64,000 nt of DNA, taken from positions 186,001-250,000 of the forward strand of contig NC_026504.1 of the NCBI RefSeq assembly GCF_000182925.2, written 5' to 3'. Numbering within the stretch: position 1 is the stretch's first letter; each line of letters begins with the position of its first letter. The position numbers and the translations under genes were made by a program. Under the pieces are notes generated by a model. The model was not told the origin of the DNA. It saw nothing but the letters and a program-made list of their open reading frames with translations, and ran no database searches. This DNA is from Neurospora crassa OR74A (taxonomy: Eukaryota; Ascomycota; Sordariomycetes; Sordariales; Sordariaceae). Positions 32,652-44,000 of the stretch are shown one piece after another.

Positions 32652-34642
32652 ATGCCCAACCTCAAAATCCCACCACTTTTATCTCCAATCCCCGAATCTG
32701 TACTGTTGAGATACGCCACTATCTATGAATCCAACACCGACATCGACGGCCCCTCGGAGGAGCCAGAGATGCCAGGCCATACCCACAGAGCACTCCCTCG
32801 GTTTCTCCGGGGAATACCCATCGACTGGTCACAGGGTTACTTTACATGGCAGCGCACGGGATGGTGAGTTCCTCTTCCCGCAGCAGCACCATACCTGATA
32901 AGACGTCTGGGTGGGTACCTAGGTATAGTGACTGACAGCCCAATTTACATAGCGATTGCGTGGTCAAGTTCTGCCCGCAACATTGCCGGGAGCTCACAGG
33001 ATCAAACGAGGACGAATCCGAGGACCATTCTATGCCTGCGCCTGGTTTGCGAGCCGATTCTTCGGATCCGTATGATCTCAGTTCCAACGACTATCCCCTT
33101 GATTCAAACAACGAGACGGTCGATGATAGCGATGAACACAATATTGACGATGATGACCACAATAGCGAGGTCGATCATAACGATGCCGACGACGAGGCTG
33201 GGTCGGGTTCCTCAGATGAAACAGCCGATGACGACGGAAACGACATGCAGTATGCAAGTCACGAGCCGCATAATGCATCGGTACTGGCTAGCATCGAAGG
33301 TGGACACCAATCAGATAGGGAGGAATCACCTACTCTCTCTGTTTCACCTGGAGAGAAGACTGCCCGGGACGACCCAGACAACCCTCATGAAGCAAAGGGC
33401 ATAGTCTCTCTCAGCGATCGTGACCAGCCAGATGATATCATGGACGATTCGAACGAGACCGAGGTGCCCAACCCCGAACTTCCCCAGCTGCAGCCGCGAG
33501 GCCCTAATGTTCAACGAGTGCAACGGCCTGTGCACCAGCCTCCGCCAGCTGAGCTAGGTATCGAAATGGAGTATCTTGAAGCCCTCCACGAAGAGCTCAG
33601 GAACGAAGTAATCGCCGATACCCAGGCTAAGGCTAAGGCGAATGCTAGCGGCACACAGAAATCCCAGCCCCAGGCGCATAGGCGCAAGCGTGAGCAGATT
33701 TCCCAAAGGCATGGCGGCGAAAGCGGCGCAAACGCCGAGATCTTCCAAGAGATGTCTGGAGTACTCCCGGAGAACCTTCGTAACGAAATACTACTCCCTC
33801 TGCAGGCTCCGGCTCGGGCTCAGGTCTCAGCCTTCCCTACCTTGAGCAGCCGCTCAGTCACGTCTGCCACAGCCAGCAACAGGCCTGCTTACCAAACGAG
33901 TCGACACGTCGCTCGGGAAGCTGTCCCTAGATCCCGGTCTCGGCATGCTATTCCTCGCTCGCCGCAACATCATCAAGGTCGGAGATCAGACTTTCTGGCT
34001 ACGGTATTAGATACTAGCCCTTCTCCGGCGGCTGGTTCTATCCAGACACCTGACGACGGAGGAGATAGGGCCCACAGTCATGCATCAGCGCCACCCGGGC
34101 CATCTCGAATCATGCCACCCACGGGGTTTTTCTCTACGTCAGAACCAAAACCTGTCGCCAGAAAGCTCTTTGGCCGATCTGATGTATCCCAGCCACGTTC
34201 AGCGCCAGCACCCGCAAACGACATGGATCTCGGGGAGGCCGATGGTATGGTGACGCGGAGTCAGAGCCATCGTCGCGGTATAGTTGATACTGTTGATGAG
34301 GTCGGGGAGTCAAGCAAGGTCGGCGAGAGTATAGGTATGGTGACGCGAAGTCAAGGCCGTCGTCGCAGTCAAGCTCGGAATGGCGTAGAGGTGCAGGACA
34401 ATCAGGACAACGGAGACAAGGAGGATCAGAAGCAGGAGCAGGACATACGGGATGAAGAAGCGTCAAGAAGCAACAAGAGGAGAAAGAAAGTGAATGAGAA
34501 TCGAGAGTCTTCAGGGCATGATGACGAGGTGGAAGGAAAGCAGAAGAAGAAGAAGGCACCAGGTAGAGCCAAGAGGGGGGAACCAAAAAGGAGCGGGAAC
34601 ACAAAGACGTATGGGAAGAGGGTAAAGACGAGGAGGGTTTGA
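32652..34642 (+). CDS. Large disordered acidic/basic protein, hypothetical
   Basis: Predicted 633 aa from exons 32652-32863 and 32953-34642. The 89-nt intron has a GTGAGT donor, a TGACTGAC branch site and a TACATAG acceptor. Splicing forms a Cys/His cluster, TGCDCVVKFCPQHCREL (about 70-85), which might bind a metal. Then comes a highly acidic Asp/Asn/Ser segment (about 90-165), a long Pro/Gln/Ser-rich middle, two copies of GMVTRSQ followed by HRR or GRRR (about 505-545), and a Lys/Arg-rich tail ending KRVKTRRV with nuclear-localisation character. Two shorter related blocks, MEYLEALHEELRNEV and MSGVLPENLRNEILLP, may be an internal repeat. I recognise no family. A nuclear or chromatin role is inference from charge and the basic tail. 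Confidence 0.75.
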
Positions 34643-35618
34643 TGGTGGTTGTACCTGAGGCTTAGTGGGATGTTGGAAGATTAGCGAAATAATGGTTTTG
34701 TTATGAGCATCATACAAGTAAGCAAGTCGGGAGCGAGGAAGGCGGGGATAATGGGGTGTTATGGAGCAGAGGTCAGGGTCATGTTGGAGTAGCGTTGATT
34801 TGGAAGCAATCATTGGATAGACTCAATAGTGTTTGGTATTAGTATGGCCATGGAATATACCCAAGTGTTTGGTAGATGGAAATGAAGGAAGAAGAGGAAG
34901 AAGAGGACGTCGTCTAAATGCCAAGCCCAATGCCTTACTTTGATGTCCCGAATGTGACGCTATGCATGTGCGAGCTCCAGCGGTGTTCTAGACCTCTACA
35001 GACCCAATTCCCTTACCTTAAGCGCTGTGACCCCGCCGCTAACGTGCTGCATGGCTCGTCCCGAAGCGCGGGATGGAGTGCTGGGAATTGGAGGACCTGC
35101 ACTAACAGAAACACGGCTTTCCAAGATATAAATCTGTTAATAGGAAGCGGAATCCAATAATTCGGCAGCTCGACGTCATCTTCAAGGGAAGAACCTGTTC
35201 CTTGTTCGGACAAGCTTCTGGTTTCAGCTTCCATGCTTTCCACCAACTGAACCCCTCCCCTCCCCTCCCCTCCTCCCCCTCGCTCGTCGTGCCCTTGTTT
35301 CCCCTCCCCTCCTCTCGCCGGGCTTGACCATGGAATCCCGAAGCCAATTAACCATCGCTTCTCGCTGTTTGCTTGCTCTGGCAACCCTGACCACTCGTTG
35401 AACGGGAAAGCTCCGACAAGGTGCAGCTGTGTCGCTTCCTTGTTTTGACGACAGCCATCTTCATCTTTTCTTGACCTTCTTTCTTTTTGAGCGCCTCCTC
35501 GTCCTGTTCTGCGCGCCTCTGCTTCTACATCGCAGCGACATACATTGACCTTGAACTCGACGCAACACGCGCAGACGACCACAGTACCTATCGTCTGATT
35601 CCACAGACACAGGGCAGC
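34643..35618. other. Intergenic / yvc1 promoter with C-rich tract
   Basis: No gene was seen. A CCCCTCCCCTCCCCTCC-type tract at about 35250-35280 lies 340-370 bases before the channel start. Its minus strand has four or more G4 runs and could form a G-quadruplex. Confidence 0.5.
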
Positions 35619-37729
35619 ATGGCAAGGTTCGGGGCCTTCTCGCGCCTCTTGGGCTTGGACCGTCCACCCCATCGACACGACCATTGGTGGCACGAACATC
35701 GCCGACAACGTACGAATCGCCCTCTCCCCTCGCCGAAGACAACTCCAAGCTAACAATCGCAGTCCTTCCCAGCTACCGTGACGACTTCTACGTCTCCGCC
35801 ATCCCTGCCGAAACCGTCACCGAAATCGCCCTCCGCATCCGACACCTCATCGAAGAATGCGTGCCCCTCGAGCTCCCTGTTGAGAAAATCACCTCTCCGA
35901 CGAGCAAGATCATCACGAAGAAGGTGATCAAGGCAGCCAAGGAAGCCGGCGGCAAAGAGCACCGATCATGCGTCGTCTACTGCCTTCTCGTCAACAAGCG
36001 CTGGTGGAAACACCAAGCCCAAGTCGAACTCTGGGATGCCGACCTACACGCCCTCCGCGCCGTAGCTTGCGAGGTTATTGCCAAACAAATCATCGAGACA
36101 GAGGAGGACACCAGCTTCTTGCTTCACGAGGTCCTGTTGAAGCGCTACTCCATCATGATCGATAACAAACCCACCAAGCCGTCCAACGTGATCGAAAAGG
36201 CTGTTGACTTGCATGCTCTCAGGGTGATCGGCTCCTCGGGCTATCAAAAGTGTATCAGCTACCTCTGGCGCGGCTGGCTTGTCCAAGACGAGAACGACCC
36301 GTCGACCTTTGTCGAATACCGCGACAAGGACAACACCTCCTTCTGGTCGCACTTGGACCCGGACCGCATGCGCGCGCCCATGTACCAAAACTGGACACAG
36401 ATGCTCATCAGCTTCGTCTACCTCGTTCTCTACACTCTTGCCATGAACAGCGTCAATCCCGGCGGCCACCTTGATGTGGTTGAGGGTCTTTTGTACGCCT
36501 TCACCCTCGGTTTCATGTGCGACGAGTTCGCCAAGGTTTGGAAAGCCGGGCCCGCCATCATCGGTTTTTGGTCTGCCTTCAACAGCATTCTCTACGGTCT
36601 TTTAACCACGTCTCTAGTCTTCCGCGTCATCGCCTTCTCCCACGACAGCTCCGACGTCGACTGGCGGCAACACTACAACATCCTATCCTACAACTTCCTC
36701 GCCGTTTCCGCCCCCATGTTCTGACTGCGCATTTTGCTATATCTCGACTCCTTCCGCTTCTTCGGCGCCATGCTGGTCGTCCTCAAAGTCATGATGAAGG
36801 AATCCATCATCTTCTTCGCTTTACTTCTGGTCATCATCGTCGGTTTCCTCCAAGCCTTTCTCGGTCTCGACCAAGCAGACGACCAAGTCGTCGAAGACAC
36901 CATGTTCATTGTGCAATCCATGGCCAACGCCTTGATGCAGTCGCCCGATTTCAGCGGCTTCGAGAAATTCAACCATCCCTTTGGTTTACTTTTGTATTAC
37001 TGCTTCACTTTTGTAGTTATGGTGATTCTGCTCAACATCCTCATCGCCCTCTACAACTCGGCCTACGAAGACATCTACGACAACGCCAACGACGAGTACC
37101 TCGGCATGTTTGCGCAAAAGACGATGCAATTCGTCCGAGCACCAGACGAGAACGTGTTCATCCCGCCGTTTAACCTCATCGAGATCTTTTTGTTGGCCCT
37201 TCCGCTGGAGTGGTGGATGAACAAGACTACTTATGAAAAGATCAACGATTGGTGCATGGCTACTATCTACTCCCCCCTCTTGCTGGTCAGCGCCTTCATC
37301 GAAGTCAAGACCGCGCAAGAGATTAGGGCCAACCGAGCGCGTGGAGACGGGGATGATGATTCGGTTGAGGAGTGGGAGCAGAGGATGGGAGACCTTGATT
37401 TTGAGGCGGATGGATGGGCGAGGAAGGTCGAGAATGCGAAGAGCAAGTTAGTCAAGATGCAAGAAGGAGAGATGGATGAGAAGGAGGAGAATGAAGAGAT
37501 GGAGATTGGGAAGTTGAGGGAGGAGGTGAAGGAACTCAAGGGGTTGTTGGGAGAGTTGGTGGGGATGATGCAGAAGGAGAGAGAGGGAAAGGGGAAGGAG
37601 GCTGTGAAGATCGATAATCCAGAGGTTGAGAGTCAGGGAGTTGACAGCCAGGCCACTCAGGTTGCTGAAGATGGTGATGGTGGTCCAAGCAGCAGCAGTA
37701 GTAGCAGTAGCAGTAGTGATGGGAAGTGA
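35619..37729 (+). CDS. yvc1: YVC1-type vacuolar TRP cation channel with in-frame TGA
   Basis: Exon 1 is 35619-35709 and exon 2 is 35763-37729. The 53-nt intron has a GTACGA donor, an AGCTAAC branch site and a CGCAG acceptor. The frame spans 686 codons but contains a TGA at 36722-36724 (codon 351), between SAPMF and LRILLYLDSFRFFG. In the fungal channels I know, this place holds tryptophan. Upstream lie the cytoplasmic N-domain (SYRDDFYVSAIPAETVTEIA) and helices including MLISFVYLVLYTLAM and LLYAFTLGFMCDEF. Downstream lie the S5 segment (IIFFALLLVIIVGFLQAF), the pore region and S6 (FTFVVMVILLNILIALYNSAYE). An acidic coiled-coil tail and a serine run complete the protein. YVC1 releases vacuolar Ca2+. 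If translation stops at the TGA, the product is 350 aa without the pore; with readthrough it is 685 residues. Sequence on both sides looks fully conserved. Confidence 0.88.
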
Positions 37730-38917
37730 GGCTCCATGTTCCATCTCTGCTGGTACGGAGAAGATGGATACCTACAGTTACATGTTATCAAAAGAAAAGA
37801 AAGTGTTGGGTTATGGTGCTGCCTAGGTTACTAGGAAGGATACTACTGATGGCTATGAGTTTTCATTCTCAACAATACAAGTTATGACTATAATCTACCT
37901 GCCCTTCAACACACTCGCCCGCCGCAAAAGCAATGAAGCTAGAGACGGGACAGTGCTAACTTGCCGCTCGATATAGCATATTTTCTTCCTCGTATGTTCT
38001 CCATTTACCTCCCTTCTTGGCACGTCTAGATGCGCCAGTAAAACCAAAGAGATAATACATGGCTTCAAAGGGACGGACTGCACAATCGTGTCAACCAGAG
38101 GAAATGATTTTAGCCGTGGTCTATCATATTAGTCTTGTTGTGTTTGGGGGCAGATCATTCCGCGTTTTCACAAAAAGTTTATTTTGACGGCCCTGCCTAT
38201 AACTAGACCAACTTGTCTATAATGAACTTGTTAACACCTCTACTTAGCAGGCGATCAACTAGGTAGGTAACTGGTCGAGTAGACCAGTCTAATATCGTCC
38301 GTTGTACAAGTAGTTTGAACGAGACTGGACCACGCTAACACTCCAAACACCACTTTACAGCAATCATTCCTGCCATAGTCAATTTCCCGGTTACTCACTC
38401 GAAAGATCCAAGTAGTTATGTCGTGAAAGGTGGGAAACGTTAGGTTAGAAATGGGTAATCCGCGCAGGGACTTGCACCCGACAGACACTACCAAGTCTAC
38501 GTACTAACCTAGGTAGGTAGGTAGGTTTAAAAGCTGGACTCAACTCATATTAGGTAGAGGTAGCTTCTAGAATGAAAGTCAATACGAATTGGGCAATTAA
38601 TAACTTTCAGATAGTCAAGTCCATGATCAGGTCGATCACGATCAAATTCTAAGAAAATAGTTCCCAATTAACAACAGAACACGATAACCGTCCGTAACCG
38701 TACCCTTTGTTGGTTTTTTTATTAAATGTCAGGTACCTTTGACCTATCCAATTAAATTCCCCCCCTCCCCAACGAAAAAAAAAAAAAATTTCAAGCTTTG
38801 TGAATTTATATAGTCCCGACCGTTAATTAGTACCTACCGAACCAGCTTCATAAAACAACAACAAAAAACGAACCTAGGTATTCCACAGCCTACCTAGTTT
38901 CGTCATCACTATTACTA

Positions 38918-38944
38918 TATACCTAGGTACCTAGGTACCTACCA
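38918..38944. repeat. TACCTAGG palindromic tandem
   Basis: Overlapping units of the palindrome CCTAGG alternate with TAC/GTA spacers, giving a self-complementary tract that could form a hairpin. Related strings recur across the whole spacer. Confidence 0.8.
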
Positions 38945-39343
38945 GGCCAATCAAACACAAGTTCACAACCAAAGTCTTAGGTAGTCCGTTCGAGCGACGA
39001 GAGTCACGATCCAGTCATAATAACTACCTACTCTCCCTAGGAGTACCTTCACATGCGAGCAGTACCTACCTAGTGTCCTACCTACCTGCTATACATCCAA
39101 CAAAAGGCCGTAATTCAGTCATAGGTAGGTAGGTAGTCAAGAATAGATAATGCACAATGTCTCCTAGGCGGGCGTCCTCGTCGTCAGAATACTCCTGCTT
39201 GAAGAACTTGAAGAACAATCCAGGAGTGTCTGTACGGATTGACGGCGCCGGCGCTGACTGAGGAATTGTGAGCGGCCCGCTAAACGCTTAGGCGGCGATG
39301 GAATGGCGACGGCGGATTGTCACTTCGGTGGCCGACGTAGGTC

Positions 39344-39612
39344 GTAGGGTGGGCGATTTCCGGCATTGCCAACCTAGGTAATCTTGCGAAAGTTGCCATC
39401 TCGCAAGTCGTGAAGAAGAATGTCGCCTTGGTGGTCGGTTTGGGTATAAGAGGAGGTTAGCGAAGAGGAAGAGAAAAATGGCCGGATGTAGGGTGGGCGA
39501 TTCTCGGCATTGCCAATTTCGCGAAAGTTGCTGCCATCTCGCAAGTCGTGAAGAATGTCGCCTTGGTGGTCGGTTTGGGTATAAGAGGAGGTTAGGTAGC
39601 GAAGAGGAAGAG
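39344..39612. repeat. Tandem duplication of a ~125-130-bp unit
   Basis: Unit 1 is 39344-39472 and unit 2 is 39488-39612. Both begin GTAGGGTGGGCGATT and end AGGAAGAG. They share GCATTGCCAA, the AAGTTGC block, CATCTCGCAAGTCGTGAAGAA and TGTCGCCTTGGTGGTCGG. Differences are a few small indels, including a CTAGGTAAT insertion in unit 1, and scattered substitutions. No frame runs through both units. Confidence 0.9.
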
Positions 39613-40128
39613 AGGGAAAAAAAAAGGCGAGGGTTGGCTGAGAGTTAGGTATATCCGAGGACGGCAGGAAAAGACGGTTGCCACCACGTCCTGCAGGTGG
39701 GTGAAAGGAAGAACGTTAGGAAAAGCGAATAGGAGGTTATTGCACGTCTCACTTGAGAGGAGAATCAAAAAGACAACATTAGCTGGAGTTGGTCTTTTTG
39801 AAATATCGCGATACTGGAATTGAATAAGATTCAAGTTCAAAGGAGTAATGTCAACGCCTGGAGGCGTAGTATGAGTAAGTATATAATAAAATGTCAAAGG
39901 TTAAAACAGTTTTGTCTGAGACAGAGGAGGAGGAGAAAGAAGAGAGTGGACTCACTCTATCAGGAACTTGGGATGAAGGCGAACGCGAGGAACTCATTAC
40001 ATTATACACTACTGAGGAAGTAAGTACGGTGTAGGGCGGTCAAGTTTTGATATTAGGTAGAGGTAGGTAAAGGAATGTTCAGTAGTGATGGGGGTAAGAT
40101 GCTGGATAACCATGTGCGTTTTTATGAT

Positions 40129-41070
40129 CTAAGAAGTGACAGCATTCACTACCCTCTCATTCGTCACATGGCCCGCATTATCCTCCTCCTCCGGTATTGG
40201 GCCTTGTTCATGCAATTGAACACCCATTGCCTCGTCAATCCTCTCCCTAACCTTGTTCCAAACTGCATCACCCTCCCACATAAACGCCAGCTCCTTGAGG
40301 ATGCGGTCCTGGCCAAAGCGCGTGGTGCATAGGATGCACTTCCGCACTCTAGCTATGCCAGACGCCGCAGAAAATGGCGCGCAGCAAGAGCTATTGCCAA
40401 AGGCCTGCCTATTATGGCGGTGGAGGGAGGGGGCCGTTGGTGGCAGGGGAAGAGTTCGGAGAGGTAGATGTAGGTGAGAGAGCCCCAGCCTAACACGTAG
40501 AACCTGTACAAAACACAAAGGTTAGCTTTTGAATTGGAGAGCAAGACGAACCAGCGCGAGAAGGGAATGAATGATGCTGTAGGAAAACGTTGGACCTTAC
40601 GGCGTGTAGAAGAACATGAACACCAATACCGGGATGACGGCTTTGGGTGACCCTGTCTGTGCCTTGGAATTGGCGATGGTCCACACTATGTATACCAATC
40701 CCGCCCCAATGGTGCCCATCAGGAATATGGTCCTGCGAGGGTATCTTGGGCTGATGAGGGTGGCCACGCTCGTCCCGGCAACGAGACCCCAGCAGGTCCT
40801 ACCGAAAATGATCATCTGCACAGTTCGGGGGTTATTGATGCCGACAGTGTGCAAGATCTTGCCCGTGTAGAAGCTGAGGAGGCCATTGCCGCTCCACTGT
40901 GGTACTCTGACAAGATACCCAACGCATCCCTAACTCGGTCCTTGGAGAGAATCCATCTTGGCGATTCGGGGCGAAAGTGGATGGCCACAGGCTGGATTCT
41001 CTTGGTTCTTTCCATGTCGCATCCGGGATAGAGGTTGGGGTCACAGTTGCCAAGGAAGGAAGGTTTGTCA
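40129..41070 (-). pseudogene. Relic of an MFS sugar-transporter gene
   Basis: Pieces of a fungal hexose/lactose-permease-type transporter lie in order on the minus strand but in different frames. They are PESPRWILSKDRVRDALGIL, then directly SGNGLLSFYTGKILHTVGI (the connecting loop region, normally some 80-100 residues, is missing), then SVATLISPRYPRRTIFLMG with the RYPRR loop. A C-terminal segment, RILKELAFMWEGDAVWNKV, ends at a stop near 40129. The N-terminal six helices are absent, and no consistent exon set restores the frame. This is therefore a truncated, internally deleted pseudogene. The surviving parts are still easily recognisable, so the decay is probably not ancient. Confidence 0.8.
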
Positions 41071-44000
41071 ACCAGCTGTATTTCGCTATGTCGTTCCAGG
41101 CGTGGATGGGAGGACGCGCAAAAGCTTAAAGAGATGACATTTCCGGAAGAACAGAAAAAAGAGGGCACCGGGGAACTGGCGGGGAGGAGAAGGAAGGACA
41201 ATATTCTGGGATCCAAGGCTAGGTAGGTAGAAAAGCTTGTGAGAGTACCGGGCAACATGGATACATTTGATAGAGGTGTATGCCCTGGGGAATAGGTTTC
41301 ATTTGAACACCGCTGCCATCTTATGTCGAGTGAAGGGGAAAAAAGAAAAGACTAAGTGCCCTAGGCTATCTGACAGAGGTTTCCTCCCCTTTCTCTTCCA
41401 GTCATGAATGAGCAACCGGCATCCTGCGCCTGTCGCCAGCAACAAAAGTTGGCAGAAAAAGTACAAGAAAAGTCATTGGGCGGGATAGCATTGATGATGG
41501 CTCCTTCCTTTAACAAGTTTGTCTACTCAACGGGAGACGGGTCCGTCATCGCAATTTCCGAGCACACATCTTCCACTGGAAGGAACGAACCCGGTGTGAT
41601 CTTGCAACATATGATGGAATCCGCGCATCAACCAAGTTGCAGCTTTGCAAGAGCGAAGGATGAGGTAGTACCTGCCTTTGGGCACCGCCCTTACTGTGGT
41701 AGACATCGGCCGTCATAAACTCTTGAAATTACAACGAACCCATCCGGAACGGCATTCACGTAGTGGTCGGCAGTGGTAAATGTCAGATAAGTAGGTGAAA
41801 TTCAGGCGGACTGGCCGATAATAAGGTTGACCGTTCGTCTCATTTAGGTCTGATCACTGGGTGAGACTCTCTCTGCGCACATCACATACACCGACGTTGC
41901 TGTACATTTACGGAGCTCGTCGGCCTGATACCGTTAGGACGAAGGATAACGACCGAACGGCAGCACGGAGTGCATCGTGCTGATACTTTATAGCCCAGCT
42001 AGGTAGGTAGGTACTCTAAGAGTAGCGCATGGACGACTCGTCGTCCAACAGTGATGGGTAACGAGTGCAGTGAGGGAACCGGTCGCAATGCCCGTGTGTA
42101 CATGACATAGGCCGATAATCGAGAGTATGTGTTTCGGCTAGTCTTTTTATGAGCACTGACACGTCCGGGTCGATTGACGGTTTCCACTTCGCCGTCGGCG
42201 TCCATCCAAGACAGTATCGGGCCCGAACACACGTTTTCCACGCCGAGAAAATGATGACCGGACCGCAATCGCCGTACTCAGACTCAGCGTGCCAAGAAAC
42301 GCGACAGTGGCCGGGGTTCATGATGACGGCGCCGATGAATGCAGAAAAGTGGAGATTTTCCAAAGCGGTCCCCCGTCGGTCGGACGCTCCGTCCAATTTC
42401 AATTGGACCCGAGATATCCGGCTTACGGCGGGGCGGAGCGACAACAAAGACGGGGGAAGAAGTTGAAAGTCGGAAAATCCAATGTCAGGACCTACCGCTA
42501 CGTAAGGAGGGAGGGAGGGAGAGTCCGATAGTAGCCCCTGAGATGGCCCGATGCCTAGAGGTACTTTGGTGGAACACACCAACGGATGTCTCAAACACCG
42601 GCGGCGGTTCGCATGCCGCGTCGTTACATGGACTTGCTTGTGTTGGGCTGATGAAATCATGAGATAGATGATGGAACAGGTCGGTTTCGTTGTCATTCAG
42701 CCTGAAGAGCTTCTGCGCATCATACCTACTGTAGTAGCCATACTACTTGGCGTGTTTCCGTTGTGTGTTTTCCGGGAGGAACATCGATGGGAATCTCGGA
42801 CATGACCGCCCCGCGCCCGTGCGCATCTCCAACATGAATGAATTGCGGAGTATCATAGAAAATACGCCGGTGACGGCAGCTTCAGTATGCGGGCGAGCGG
42901 CACGGAGAAAGGCAATATGGAATGGAATGGACACCTCGAACATGCCGAAATTGGGTGTTCTAGCCAGCATCACTCTTTTTGTTTGACGCCATGCAATGTT
43001 CGGGCTGAGGGGTCCCACAAGAAACGATGATGTGTTTCGAACGATACGCACCGTCGTGAAGATGAGGATTTTTCTCGTGTTCCATGTTCGTTGTTGGTAT
43101 TCATGTACGTGGCCCGCGAGCCCGCTCACCGTGGGCGGGGCGGGTCCGAATGGAGTCACTCTTTTTCTAGGGGAAAAGGTCCGAGCCCGACGGGGAACTG
43201 ACCAAAGCTCCCGTCTGGCTGTCACCGACTATGTCACCGACTATGTCACCGACCGACGCCTTCCGAGCATCCTTCGAACCCGGAATTGCCCTTCTTTTGC
43301 ATTCGTTTGGGGATCACGATAATGACGGAAGATGTCATGTCGCAGGACACCCGCATCATTCGACACCACACACAACACTGAAACACAAACTTGGCGGGCG
43401 TCACGCCGGACGGGGAGAGCTGGGGCTGGATGACAATGACGGATCGGATGATTGATGAGAGATGGATGCAGTGCCTGAGCTGAATGCGACACGGGGCTCG
43501 CTCGAAATTGGGATTTGGGAGTCTCCGAGCTTGGCTTGGAGGGGAGCTTGGGCCTCTTTGATCCGGCGTGGAAATGTGGGGCCATACGGACTCCGAGTGA
43601 TCTACCAGTGGCAGCCGGCTGGCAAGAGACGGGCGGCAGACAGTCTTACTCTTGGCAACTCCATCTTGTCGCGCGGACAAGAAGTGGAGAACACGATGGG
43701 TCACGGGTCACGGGTCGACGTGCTGCCTCCGATTGGAATCTCACCCATCTCATCAAATGTCATCTGTCCCGCTCCCCGTTCGTTCGCTCGCTCACCTCAC
43801 TGGGCGGGGAGTGTCAAGTTTCGGAAGTTCCAAACGCAGGTCCCGTCCCGTGTTGGTAGGGCCCACACTCCCTGTTCCCTGCAGGTCCATGTTCCGTGTT
43901 GTTCTCCAAGGAAGGAAGATGGGCGAGTCCAGCTCGTGCCGACTTGTTGGATGACAGAAGGAAAAAGGGGGGGCCACGGGGCCCAGAATTGATTGCTTGG

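Larger units (their letters stand above)
37730..40128. other. Repeat-rich gene-free spacer
   Basis: No coding region is supported. The DNA is more A/T-rich than its surroundings and dense in CCTAGGTA, TAGGTAGG and CCTACCTA strings (for example 38262, 38508-38524, 38921-38941, 39122-39134). A tandem duplication is listed separately. Confidence 0.6.

Noticed and set aside
38430-38520. GCAGGGACTTGCACCCG stretch resembling part of a reverse-complement tRNA
   Set aside because: Stems of a cloverleaf could not be completed and no anticodon loop fits.
41404-41718. 104-codon plus-strand frame starting MNEQPASCACRQQQ
   Set aside because: No recognisable motif and no supporting splice or promoter signals; not distinguishable from a chance frame.
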